A stretch of DNA of 64,000 nucleotides from Varroa destructor (lineage: Eukaryota; Arthropoda; Arachnida; Mesostigmata; Varroidae), in contig NW_019211455.1 of assembly GCF_002443255.2 (NCBI RefSeq), positions 31,089,778-31,153,777 of the forward strand. The letters run 5' to 3'. Below the pieces are notes generated by a model. That model was not told the origin of the DNA. It saw only the letters and a list, made by a program, of their open reading frames with translations, and made no database searches. Positions 48,109 to 60,548 of this stretch are shown here, piece after piece (the first letter of the stretch is position 1; the number at the start of each line of letters is the position of its first letter). The position numbers and the translations under genes were made by a program.

Positions 48109-51100
48109 TTTTACCGTTGTTGACAGCATCAATCTATTAGCAAGGTGGAGGTAGCATAACAGGTAAATAAGTATTTGCAATTGGAAGACATAAATTGAAA
48201 TATTGGTTCTATTATTTCGATACTTTCAGAAGAGAATCAGCAAAGACCGTTTCCTGTTCCTGAGCTCAGTTCATATAACAACATCAGAAGTTAGCCGCTT
48301 AGCTAGACAACGAGACATAATAAGTGTTTTACAATACGTAGCCTCTCGATAGTCTGTGTTTTTGTCACCCGCCGTTGTTGCGTTCGAATCGTTTAGGCAT
48401 ATATAATAGATCATTTTTAGGCTATGGCGACCAAGCAAGAATTCTACGTGGGTACTATACTCTTATCGGTAGTCTTCGTACGTAAGTAATCACTAGAAAA
48501 TACATCGTTCATTTTCGGCTCGACTTGCTACATCCTATTCTACCGCCGTTAGGTATTCCATCAAACGACTGGCTCCCTGTCGTCGAACGGACTCAACTCC
48601 TAACGGCCTCATTCTACCTTAAATCTTATTAATTTGAAATCGTTGTTTCTACGTTATAGACCCCCCTGCATTAGACTTCGACCTGATCTGATATCTAGAT
48701 GTTGTACAAAACAGGCCGACTTTTGCATGTGCTTTATTATAAAAGGACCGCTTACAATATTTGTGCAAATAACGGCCTCATTAAGTGAATGGCATGGGGG
48801 TTTCGTTGCAGCGACGCTCATGAAAACGAATCTTACAGACGATTGTGTTTACGTGCTCATCAGGCAAAAAAAGTAGACTCCGCACGAGCGGCCACCAAAA
48901 TAACGACATGCTAGCAAGCACTTTGAGCACTGATTATTTGCAGTTGCTCCTTTTGCCTTCACGGACTGCAGAGGTCTACTCTACTAGATCCTGCTAGATG
49001 TTGTCCAAATCAATTTCGTGCCACACTTATTTGTGTTGGCCGGTTTAGGCTCTTGTAGCATTGTCGATTGCTGCCAAGATATTGAATGAAATGATCAGCG
49101 TACTTTGACCTAAAGCTGTTTGGCCTAGCTTTGAAATATTTGTTTTTTTCATACGAACTGCGCCCTTTGCTTAGCGGCTCGCATGGTTTATATTTTTGTG
49201 TTCGTGCAGCTTGATTTTCAATATCATTTGTTTCATGAGTGAACTAGCTAGACAAGCGGTGTCAGGGGCCAAGTTTATAGAACGTTCCTTAAACACAAAA
49301 TTAAAATCTTAAATTAGTTGCCATTAACGTCTTTCCTTCGAATCATTAGGTTACATAAATAAAAATCATAAATATGTAAGACAAAAAATAAGTAATCACA
49401 AATATAGTTACGTTATGTATTTTCGAATTAACACCTTCAAAACAAGGTTATTTACTTAGTAAAAAGGCTAAGTTATATCCCGTAGCATACGACAGAATAA
49501 TCTTGTTAAGGCTCCGCAAAAGAGATCGGTGTTTTTCGTAAATTAAGCATGTCGTTCTTTAAAAATTCTTGTTTTCGAAGGTATGACCAAAGGTCAAGCT
49601 TGTATGAACGGTAGAACAGAGGAAGGAGTTAATTTCCAATTTCTGTCCTGCAGCCTATCAATACCTTGCAGTCCATATACATTGGCAATAAATTATGTCG
49701 TTTTTGTGCCCTTACCCGTCTATTTTCAGACTCTAGCTATGACCCATCGGCTTACGTTAAGTAGTGCCTTCCTAATAATATAATTATGCTAAGTAAATTT
49801 GGAATTACTCGGCAATTATTGATGAGTTCATAAGCTCTGAGTGCAATACACACTGTTTTCATAGAAAATACATTCGAAGATATATACTACTCGTCAAAAC
49901 ACAACTTTACCTATGTCGAGATTGGAGATTAATTTTTGAATTTAGTTAATTATGTTTTTATTTAATAACGGACTTTTTTTTAAGAGGGAAACAAATATCG
50001 ATTGGGAGTTCGATGGGCATATTAGTAGCTTGATGATGACAGACGTGTCTGAGCACAACATAAGTGCGCCGACAATAAGCTGTCTTTATCACTGTTTATT
50101 TGCCGCGATTCATAGATGTGCTCACAACACAGAATCCGTGTTGTAGGCCCTGACTGACATTTTGATTCACGTTCACCTGTTCGCATGTACATGCATACAT
50201 ACATACATACATACATGCATACGTAGCTAAGAAATAAAGATGAATAGACATTAACAGTCTGCTCTCCACCAACAGTGGTCGAGGTATCTTTTTGTCTTAT
50301 TCGTGAAATTTATATTGAGACAATTACTCGTCTTACCTTTTACAATTACAATGAATTTGTCAAGTTATAATAAAGATCATCATGTAAGACAGGTTTGCTT
50401 GACATTGGAAAATCAATCCTTTCGAGCCAATAGATTTACTCAGCAGTACAGTGGCGTTGTTTGCTTAGCAATGTACGTCCAAAGGATATGTATCCGCTTC
50501 ACAGGTTACACGCTTTTTTGCATGCTGCCAACAATCGATATACGTTGCTAGCTAAGATGATAAATCCTTTTCTCTGAAGTCATAGAAGCAACATCTCTCT
50601 AGCATATTACGTTTTCACTGGTCCACCGCTGTGAGGCCTACTTCACAGTAGGCTAACCGTCTATAGACTATCGGTTGGCTTGATCAGTAGACTGAACCGT
50701 GATGTTATATACGCAAACTTCATAGTAGTGACAGATTGTGCTTTACAGGTCAACTACATTTAGCTTCTACAATAGATTATTCAACAGGGATCCAACCTGG
50801 TACCAATGCGTATTACGTGACGTCCAAAGATAAGTTAAACTCTAATTTGACGTACGTGATTGCAATACTGGAACGCATGCGAGATACTGGCGTACGCTTA
50901 TTTTGACAGTGTTATAGCTACGTATCTTCTTTGTTGGACTCGGTGAAAAAAGCAACACTTAAAATATACAGCTCTAGGCCAGCTGAACCTGAAAACAGCG
51001 AAGATGATGAGCAGAAACAGTTTCTAATGCTTTCAATTTAACCTGCCAGCTGGATTCCTATTAATTCATCTAATTATGAACTATTTTACTGATGGTATAA

Positions 51101-53829
51101 AAGTACACTACATCGTTTTACAGCCAACAAGTTTAATATTTCTTATCTGTTCCGCAGGGAACTACATATTGCATGTATGTTTCAACTTATATGTCCCACC
51201 CAGTGATTTGTGTCGATGTCGCACCCAAACTCGAATTAAATGTGATCAAAGTCTAGGCCTCAACTGGCTCACAGTAACACGTTGAGTAGGTTTTTTTTAT
51301 CTAGCTGCCCTATTTTCCAACGATAGTCATCTCACGAGTAACCTACTCCGGCAATTATAGTACTTGACAAGCTTAGATCGAAAATAGAGACTTTTATTTT
51401 ACGCTTATCTTCACTTTGGATCAAGTTTATCTATTGTCATATTAATGCCACGACAAGCCGCTAGTACACCATAACAACTAGCAATACCTTTTGAATGCTC
51501 AATGGACTTATATTGATGGTTAGTCTAGTATGAGTATTATTATCACTATGTGGAAAGAAAAGTAGACTACTTCTAAGACCTAGCATGTTATCTGGTTATA
51601 ACCATATAACACCTTCTATTGAATATACCGATATAGCCCTATATCATTTAAATTGATAGCGAGTAACGGTAGCCTCATTGCTTGTAAGTTCCTTCGCTCG
51701 ATATAAGCTCTCAAATACGATCTTCGGCTGAAGGTAACACAGCTTACAATGATTTTTGCACTTACCAACTATACTAACTGACGCCAACACTACAGAGAAC
51801 ATCGCATCAGGGAAACCTTTTCCAAAAGCTTATTATGCTAGGAATCTGCATTGCATCCTTCGCTGAAGTTCATGAAACCTACGACATATTTAGAAAAGTC
51901 CGAATCTTCATCGGCTGACAAAGACTCTGCGGAACGTTGCACTTGATGTCCTTAATCTGCTAGTCATCGATCTGGCTGGTCTCCGATGGATTCTGACCGT
52001 CCGGCTCATTCAGACAGAGGGTGCCAATATGAAAATGTTTCTGGCTGCTATCGTTATCATATATTCCTCCTATTCACAAAGTAGATTGGCGGTCGGGAAA
52101 ATATTTTCCTATTTCGATGTGTCCTATGTTTTTTCAAGCATTACGTATTTATCACGACTTACTAGCAAGCAACTGCACGCCCAATTGAGCAACAATATCG
52201 TATTGAATGGGTACCATTTCGAAGAAAAGCACTATCGTTGCTAACATACACAATTTTTGGACAAGTTCGACAATCAAACGCATTACTCGCTGATGCAATC
52301 GGTAATCTCTACCTCTAACAATGTTCCCTATGGCAGGCCTGTGCGTACCTTAGTGTACGCCATATTAGGCTCGGACTACGACGGGTTTACGTGTTAACTA
52401 ATTGTGCTGATTCATCAAAGTTCCTAGCAATACTTAGACGGTAGAGTATGGTCTAGCTAACGAAAATATGACTGAAAATAAAAGAAGTTAGATACTTATA
52501 TCCACAGGCTGCTGCTGCTTGTTTTATCTAGCAGTTCATGGGTACGTGGTTGCCAATCGCTTAGCTGTAAAAAGCTTGCTAAGATACGCTATTATCGTTT
52601 GACTATTAATTTTATATATTTTTTTCAGATAGACAATAGGGATTGTTCGTTTAAAACTGTCAGCACTTCTGAAGTGCATTGTCTGTTCGTTGTTCTGAGG
52701 CAATACTATCGAGATAATCTACACCTTTTGCGCAACGTTGATGGTGTGTTTTCATGCTGATCTCCGAAAAAGCTCAAATCTGATAACGCACGCAGCTTTA
52801 CAACGTATGCCCACTTATGAAGTTATAGTGAATTTATAAAGCACGACTCATTTCTTTCTGTAACTCATATACCTAACTGAGCCGTCTGCACCTTTAACCT
52901 GAATTTATTCAACACTGTAATGATAGCCAGCTTTATAGGACTTATATAATAGACATATACGGCTGTCTACTTTGATACAAATATTACGATGCCGAATTAA
53001 ACAGGCCCATTTTTAATTTTTTGTGGGTCGACAAGATATAGATAGCAATGATGATACAAGACTTCAGCTGGATCTCTCACTTTGATCTTGTTTTTTCTAT
53101 TTTAGGTGAATCTTTTTGAGTCCGCCGGACCAATTCGCTCCGTTACGCTGAGGTCACTAATCGCAAAGCATCGTCTTCACCGGCTGTTGGATGACACCAA
53201 ATGAAGTGTCCCTGCTAATCGATCAGATGCATCCGTTTGACGAACTGTCACCCTGTAATAAAAAACAGAACATATGCAACGTACCAGTCAGGCCATATCG
53301 CTAGAACGGGTCATTATGGGTCATCTATCCAATCGACCGTTAGGAAACTGCATTTATGATAAGAGACAAAGACGTATGATTGACCTCGAGGTAGAAACTA
53401 TTTTGTTTGGGCTTGTACGAGTTTTTTCGACATACAACTTTATACACGATAGTTTTATATGTGCTCCTCATTTTTTGACACCATTGCTAAACAATTTAGA
53501 GATGTGGCAGGCCGAGCTGGCTCGTCGATTTCATGTTAACCTTTGCTAGGCTGAGCTTAACTATTCGCTAACTGCAGTGCTTCTAACTTAACTCTGTAAA
53601 CTTACAACTTGCCCTAGAAATTAACGGAACCGAATACCCAAAACTGTCATACAATTGGCTCTTGTCCATATTACAGGATGATAAATGTCGACAAAAGCCA
53701 ATGATAAATCATACAGTTGGTGGAAAAAACCAAACCTTTTTTCATGCATTTTTTTTTTTGCAAAAAGTGCCTTACTCAATCAAATGGATCGGTTGACAGC
53801 TCAATCGAGTGTCGAAAAGATTTCCCTAG
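48109..53829. other. Mostly non-coding AT-rich DNA
   Basis: No recognisable gene. Short ORFs at 48634, 49583, 49952, 50303, 51076, 52029 (with a hydrophobic N-terminus) and 53274 are unassigned. It holds a tetranucleotide repeat at 50184, paired small hairpins at 50634-50680 and a 12-bp palindrome tggttataacca near 51594. Confidence 0.45.
50184..50222 (+). repeat. (CATA)n tetranucleotide repeat
   Basis: Six or more CATA units flanked on both sides by atgcat variants. Confidence 0.9.
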
Positions 53830-54042
53830 TTTTACTTTTACGGCCCTCGTAATCGCTTCACAGACGCTGCTATACATCTTTTAGTTTTGATTGGGGTTTT
53901 TATGCATGTGGAGCGCGAAAGGTGGTTGTCAGAACTCCAAGACGTTCCTGACCCTAGACCCCAGACGTTCTCGGTGAGCTTTCCTAACGATCGACGGCAA
54001 GAAGATTGCCACCAATGGCGCAGTATGATTATCACGATGTGA
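53830..54042 (+). CDS. Exon-like frame, unknown
   Basis: A 70-codon frame between TAG and TGA. It contains AIHLLVLIGVFMHVERERW and DVPDPRPQTFSVSFPNDRR and ends RRQEDCHQWRSMIITM. The second half has strong codon periodicity and raised GC content. Only 47 codons follow the first ATG. No family recognised. Confidence 0.25.
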   Translation, partial: FYFYGPRNRFTDAAIHLLVLIGVFMHVERERWLSELQDVPDPRPQTFSVSFPNDRRQEDCHQWRSMIITM

Positions 54043-56231
54043 GCGTTTACACAATTAACGAAAATGTTTGTTAGTTTGTTTAAGCTGTTCAATACATAGA
54101 TTTTATGGCTTTATGCGTATAATAATAAAAATCCAAAGTACCTAACGTGTTTTTTTTTGTCTATATATGATTTAACGTTAAACTATGTAATTCACGCGAA
54201 CCTGGTATATAAGTGCAATGCAACTAGTGAATACCGGTGTTTCTTATTTTATGCTCAATTGATGACTATGGATAGAAGATTCCTGTATTAACATAGATCA
54301 CATATAATAATATTCCTGGTGCAAACCAGTGCATGGTAGTTCTAAGAGATGATATGCATTTTCTTGGATAGTCTAACCCGTATTCTTAAGGCTAGCTTTA
54401 GCTTACTTTAAAAATCTCTCTACTTATCTTACATATAAGGAATATAATTACAGTCGTTCACTTAATGTCTGCACTACGTACTAAAACAATACAAAAGCGT
54501 TATGTGTATTCTTCATAAGACGAGAGCGAATTCAGGCCTTGAAGGGCCGTGTGCATCTTTGCAAAAAAATGACAATATAGAGATAGTCGCAAGCATAGAC
54601 CAAGAGGCGCGCCAATCAGAAGACATTTAACTGGGTCGTACTTACAACTGCCGTATGTATTTGCGAGCGAAAATGGCAAGTTACGGAGAAATTGTTTCAT
54701 TCAAAATGCAATGAACCAACGATTTAGGCATAATTAGAAGGTAACAATAGCATTCTGGTATCCTTTTTTTCATATACCTACATTTATTGATCTGTTCGTT
54801 AACAGATTAAATGTCTCTCGTGTGTAAGGACATCGAAGGCTTACCTACAAAATGTGCCACATTCTTACCGCACCGGACGTAGTATAGACGTGTGTGTATA
54901 ACACAATGTAACGACAGGTGTACATAGTCGTGCTAGCACATCTTGTTCACCGTGCCACTGCCGTATAAAAATTAATAGTATGATTTAGTCATGCATATTT
55001 TCCGTGAATATTGTCGATACTCAGTGTGCTGAACATTTTGATAGCAAGCCACCATTGACTTGAAATCCTTTTAGTGAGTGCTAAACAATTCGGGCATCCC
55101 GAAACATTCCCACGCAGTAACTTATAGTATTATCGTACATTCAGCGTGCCATTATGAAAGATTTTACTATCCAGATAAAGAAGAGCAATGAAAAAACTTC
55201 ACTGCTCCGCTTCATAATGGGGTGCCATAGTCCATTGGCTATCTAGCACATCATCACTGATACGGCAGTGTGTCGTGCACCCGTTCTTTGCGAAATGGGC
55301 CTTTAAGGCAATCTATACGAAGTCTTCATCGGGGCCTACTAACCAGTAAGCCCAAATTATTTCAATGGCATCAACGTTATTGAGGTGCAAGAATTTTACG
55401 ACTAATATAATGTCAGCTGGAGAACTTGTTTTTCGTAAACACGCTGAGGTAATCTGCGTTCAGATTAGTTTCATACAGGTAGCCACAATTAAGCACTATA
55501 CCACTAGACCACACACGCAATTCATAAGGCCATGATTTTGGCTCTATGTAACCGTTCATATTGGTCCATTAAAGAATAGTTTCAGAAAATCGAAGTAGCA
55601 AGTTCCTGAAACTACGACGAACCTAAGCTTCGCCGACGAATTTCGATCCCTACTTAATAGATTTACCACCAGTCTAAGGTGTATCGTCAATCTGATTATA
55701 ACATTGTGTCTGTTGTTTTTGACTCATTGATGATTGACTCATGACATGATTAGAAACCCCCTATGGATTTGTTTGGCATGATACCAAGCAACTTTACGTT
55801 TGTCAGATAAGCCAATAAATAAATAGATAAAATAAGCCTTATTATTATTATTATCAATATTAATGTGAGCATATCTAGGTTGCAAGGAACGCTAGTGGCA
55901 ATTAGAGATCCTTTCCTTATGTGAGATTATAATATAATAATGATTGAATCGCAATGTTTACTGCATTGGAACCTTCTCATTGCTATTGTTAACAGCATTA
56001 TGAACCGAGCCGACTTACGTCGCCCGTAAGTTCCTATGCATAACTTTACATTATTTAAAGGAACTAGTTTGGGAAACTTCCTATACATGGACTTTGCAGA
56101 AGTTCAATCGACTCTAGACGAACGTTTCCGTACGCAAGCGTTATCTAATAGAACAAACATTTTTTCCCGTTTCTAACCTCTATAGGATTGTTCGCGTGTG
56201 ATTGATAGTAGTAAAATGTGATAATTATTTT

Positions 56232-56456
56232 TCATTTACACTTGAAACCTCTGTACAAAGACGTCCCTGAGCAACCCTGTGGCTTGTTGAATAGCTTATT
56301 TAGATCTCTCCAACCTATAGAGTAGACGTATGATGGAAAACAATTTAATGTTGAATTAACAACGGCTCTATCATCAGCATAATACAATGGAAGTAGTATC
56401 GCTTCTCTGCTATTTTTACTCAGTTCCAGGTTGAAAAGGGACGCGCGGTGCGTCAT
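56232..56456 (-). pseudogene. Possible RT-motif frame
   Basis: A 74-codon minus-strand ORF containing AILLPLYYADDRAVVNST. YADD preceded by hydrophobic residues is the reverse-transcriptase catalytic motif. Nothing else in the ORF or its surroundings matches RT, and a four-residue motif can occur by chance in 64 kb of six frames. Confidence 0.15.
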
Positions 56457-56791
56457 TCAGACTCCTATAAATAGTAGCGCTTTTTGCCGCTTTAACTTAG
56501 ACTCAACTGACCCTATGTCTTCGTGTATAAATATTTTCTAAATAGTAGATTTATACAAATCGACCACTGGTCTTTTAATAATCGCATCGATGGGTTTTAC
56601 GCTCACATAAATCGCTTTTTCGTATTTCTATTAAATATTCTTAGATTAGTACGTAAGTAATGTCGATATATGCTTATAAGTTCCGTTTCTTTTCTCTACA
56701 TTGTTTGTTCACTCTTACTATCGCTGCTTTCGACAAAAATATATGTAAGCACTCTATAAGCCAGTTATATTTTCACTGTGCATGTCACAGA

Positions 56792-56834
56792 GACTTAGAA
56801 AAACTTAGACTTAGAGAAACTTAGAAAAAAAAAA
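56792..56834 (+). repeat. ACTTAGA-based tandem repeat
   Basis: Four copies of ACTTAGA with A-rich spacers of varying length, ending in an A10 run. Confidence 0.8.
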
Positions 56835-57383
56835 GTTTTAGAGTGTCCAAACTCTAAAAATGAATGCTTCTGATAAAGAAAAATCTACCTTATTTCGCCT
56901 TCCGTCTGAGCCAAGAGGCTGTCGGAGCAGTCTGACATATCTGTGTCGTATGAGCCGCGAGGATTGAAAGGTTTGCTGGAGGCGGTCTGCTAGGTTCAAA
57001 CATGGGGTCTTAGATCTTAGCAAATTCCTTATTAAAGAAATCAATTAGCAGGATAAGTAAGCTGAGAAACTTAAGTATGATCAAGCATTTTGAGTATATG
57101 GAATTTTATTAGATATTACTACCATGGAGCGCATCGAGAAACATGGCTTTTCCCTAGCCCATTACATTTTGCGCGGCCGTAATGGCAGTACATCAACACT
57201 TAATTGTTGCGGGGCCGAGAAATGATATTTTTGCGCGGATTTGCATTAGAGAAAGCATTTGATAGCTTCTGGAGATGTGTTTGAGCCTGAAGTGAAGTTT
57301 GTTCGATTCCTAAAAGGCCATGATTCATTTGGTTATACTCAAAGGGATCTGATACGGCCATCTTGATGACTAAAGAAACAGGA

Positions 57384-57610
57384 TAGTCAACAAATCCAAG
57401 CTATGTCCTAGCTATCCGAAAGAAAAACATAATGAACAAAGCGATCGTTCTCCACGACAATGCTAGGCCGCACGTCAAAGGCGCTGTCGAGGTGGTCCTG
57501 GAAGCGTTTGTACGGTAGGCTTTTTTGCGCCCACCATATTCTAAGCACCCCGCGTTTATAGGTATCCTTTGCTACGATCACTAGACACTGAGGTTTGTAA
57601 CAGCACACTT
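57384..57610 (+). mobile_element. mariner transposase fragment
   Basis: KAIVLHDNARPHVKG at 57438-57482, continued as AVEVVLEAF, is the second catalytic-aspartate motif of mariner transposases (VILLHDNARPHVA...). Upstream, in a shifted frame, SQQIQAMS and LSERKT fit the QQL..L...L..KRP segment. Downstream, after a TAG, FLRPPYSKHP fits the PHPPYSPDLAPSDYHLF motif, with SPDLAPSD degraded, and LLRSLDT fits LFRSL. Stops and frame changes show it is dead. The N-terminal HTH and the C-terminus are not recognisable. It is in the opposite orientation to the 4.8-5.8 kb relic and differs from it at HDNARPH/HDNARQR, so it is probably a separate insertion. Confidence 0.8.
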
Positions 57611-60374
57611 GACAGTGTTTCAAAAATTGGCTTCGCCAGTACTAAGCTACGGTTTGCCTCAAGCTATTGTTACAAGGGAGCTAGGAAGGTGAACACCCTT
57701 GTAAGGACTACACAAAAATTCGTTACTTCTTTGCATGCTGTGTAACAATCTAATTCCTTTCTTTTTTTTTTTTTTCGCCAAATCCAGTTTACGCTAACAA
57801 TAGTGTAGCATTGCCTTCAGCCATGTAAGCGCCACTTCTGTTTAACATACTGTTCATTGCAATTTCAATATATAATCCTGCGCTGTTCGCATTGCTTGAA
57901 AATGGGTCAGGCGTAAAATTATTGCTTTCTGTGAAGGGACTGGAACGCAATAATCAACAACTCTTAATGGCAGCTTCGTTCCCAGAATTTCTTACTCGCT
58001 CGACTATCCGACTTCGTACCTCACTTTCGTTTTCTCTTCTGCCGTAACAAACCGTCGTTTATTTCGTCAAACGGCCATCGACAACTAAACAAGCTTCGCT
58101 GGCATTGGCCCCGCCTGTTCCGTTGCGCGGTTCTTCATAACCTAGCGACTCCCGCTTCCGACTATTTCTAGGCATTCCCTTCACTTGCTGTGTTTGCCTA
58201 GAGCAGCTCCTTCTTCTTCATACAATATTTACTGTATTTCTGATCGACTGCCTACTTGTCTAAATCGACAATATCTGGTCATTCTTTTAGCATCATCCAA
58301 ATATTGCCAGTGCTTTGTACAGCCGATATTGCCGAGAATAGAAACACACTACGAACTATTCCGTGTTCTGCAAAAACCATTTATAATTAAAAGGTAAATA
58401 GCTTCTTCTTTCTTTGGAAAGATCTAATTTGCTATACTTTAGATGATTTATCGCAAGACGTTCCATTTAACTGATCATAACAATTAAAGTCATTGAACAG
58501 ATATACATAGCTATCCAGATGCAATTAGTCAACAGCGGGGCCAACACGTAAATTTCACTTCTAAAATATGACATGGGATTGATGCAAGAGTTTTTGCACT
58601 TGAGCTTACAATAGACTTTCTTGGAACCCGTACTCGCGTTCTCTGACATGTTCATAGACAGTAAAACAGTATGATAATAAGAGTTCCGTTATCGATAAAC
58701 ATGGTTGGATTTGTCTTGAGGGACCAGAGGTAGAAAATATTCTTTGGAGCGTAGGTTCAATCCATATTCCGTCTTTTTCCACCGTAATTTGTCATCCGTA
58801 AAACTCTACTTCTTGCCCGTCAAAACAATGACTGTCTAAACGATACCTGTAAATTCATTTTCCACCTAACGTTCGTTAATATGCGTTTTCGTACCCGTAA
58901 AAACGGATTTATAAGGTTTCACCAAATAAACTCACTACCCCAATATCGAAATTTTTGGCAGGATTCAAGAAAGGCAAAACATTAAATCGCCACTGACAAA
59001 TCAAGGGCTCAGGCCTAAATTCGAAATACTGTATGACCGAAACTCACTAAACAATCTCTAAGGAGCTGTCTTGTGCTATTATTTATATTGCGAGACCAGT
59101 ATCCACAGTAGAATCGAAATAGACGATAATTCGTGCTTGGATCTCTCTCAAATGATCCTCGAAAAAAAAAAACTTATAAGAGTAATATGGCTAAAAAGGA
59201 TTGCTTTCGAATGATGTATTGTAAATTGTCAATGAACAACACCCGTAAGTATACAGTTGATTGAAAAATAACAATCCTGCCTGTGAACCAACAATTTATG
59301 AATACTTCTTCCATTAAAAAACTAAAGGTAGTAACACTACAAGGTTTAAGTAACCGCAAGGCAACTCTTACTCAGAGCTGGTTCAAGATGGAGTGTTTTT
59401 CTCTTTTTGCAGGTAAACATCGTTGTAAACTTACCTCTTTGACAAGATCAACAAGCAGCTTGCTGGCTACCAGGTGTCCCTGAAATTGCCAGGCACTTGG
59501 GATGAATTTAATTTTAACCGGGTGATTCGAATTAATCGAACTCACCTATTAGGCCAAATTTACCCTGCTTAAATCGATACTTAATAGATTTTTACAAATG
59601 TGTCTAGCATGATGAATAATTGTTACAGTCGACCTCAAATCAAGCTCATTTGACTTAAAACCATCATATCAATTACGAATAGCGTTTTCAAATTAGTCAA
59701 ATACAAATGCTCGTAATAATAAAACGGTGCTTTACGCTAGTGCTCAAATTTTCAAGCAAACGCGCAACAGATACATATTTTTTTTTACGGAAGGTGGATA
59801 AAATACTAGGTTCGAGCTAACTCGTCGGGCCAACAACCCGCATAGGTAAAAAAAAATTGGCGTTTTTCTATCGCCCTTTGGCTACCTTCCGTTTTGCCTT
59901 GTTGGCTACATTGCAAAGAATATGCTGTCTCCTGTGAAAGAATCCGAAACAATTTTCGTTCTTACTTCTGCCCAATTTATTCTTTATCAACCAGCTAGAC
60001 TAAATCCCTGTTTTTTTCGTCGGCGTAGGTGATTTCTCCTGCAGACGCATATAGGAAATAGGCAACTCAGAAAGGAAGTTATACAGCTACACAATGCGGT
60101 CCAGTCGATTAGTTTCTCAGCTTTCACTGACAATCGCCGACATCGCGAAGTCATTTAGGCCACCTGGCGTAAATTTTACACTGCACGATGCCTAACGTTC
60201 ACTCGCCCTGACTGCGTGCCTATTTGCCTAACCGTACATCTATCGCTCGCTTCGCACGCTGCGCAAAGAAAATTGCATGCGCAGATCTGCTCGTTCTATA
60301 TTTCACCTGTTTTATCATAAACGTAGGCCAACGTTTCGTTTGGCGGTTGAAAAATTTTAAATTCGGTTTCGTAG
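57611..60374. other. Mostly non-coding AT-rich DNA
   Basis: No recognisable gene. A pyrimidine-rich, slightly GC-richer patch lies at 57.95-58.25 kb. Short ORFs at 58185, 58467 (minus), 59174 (minus), 59283 and 60224 have no motif. A 13-nt poly(T) lies near 57763. Confidence 0.45.
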
Positions 60375-60548
60375 ACGCAAGAAACACATTGACGCGCCAA
60401 ATAGGAGTATAACGAACGATTCGTTGCCCGTTTTCGGCAGACCCGCTAAAACGACAGCCGATGGAGCTTGTTTTTTGTGTAAGAAAAAAACAGAGTGCTT
60501 AGCGGAGCAAAAATTTCTCAGAAGCTCCGTGGAACAATACGGCAGTGG
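60375..60548 (+). CDS. Exon-like frame with splice borders, CxxC
   Basis: The frame reads RKKHIDAPNRSITNDS, then PVFGRPAKTTADGACFLCKK, then KTECLAEQKFLRSSVEQYGS, with strong codon periodicity. It begins after tttcgtag and ends at AGTGG/GTAAAC, a fair donor. It contains C-x2-C-x5-C (CFLCKKKTEC) and a basic cluster. No known zinc-finger family is met, and there is no ATG in the frame, so it would be an internal exon. No partner exons were found. Confidence 0.3.

Larger units (their letters stand above)
54043..57383. other. Mostly non-coding AT-rich DNA
   Basis: No supported gene. Includes an unassigned ORF at 54500-54700 (minus), the RT-motif-like frame at 56232-56456 (minus) and the short ACTTAGA repeat at 56792. 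Confidence 0.45.

Noticed and set aside
52029..52244. 71-codon ORF with signal-peptide-like start (MKMFLAAIVIIYSSYS)
   Set aside because: Hydrophobic starts are common in AT-rich chance ORFs; no cysteine pattern, promoter or poly(A) signal supports a small secreted protein.
57295..57312. B-box-like ttgttcgattcct near the second mariner fragment
   Set aside because: No A box upstream and no tRNA fold; a single short match.
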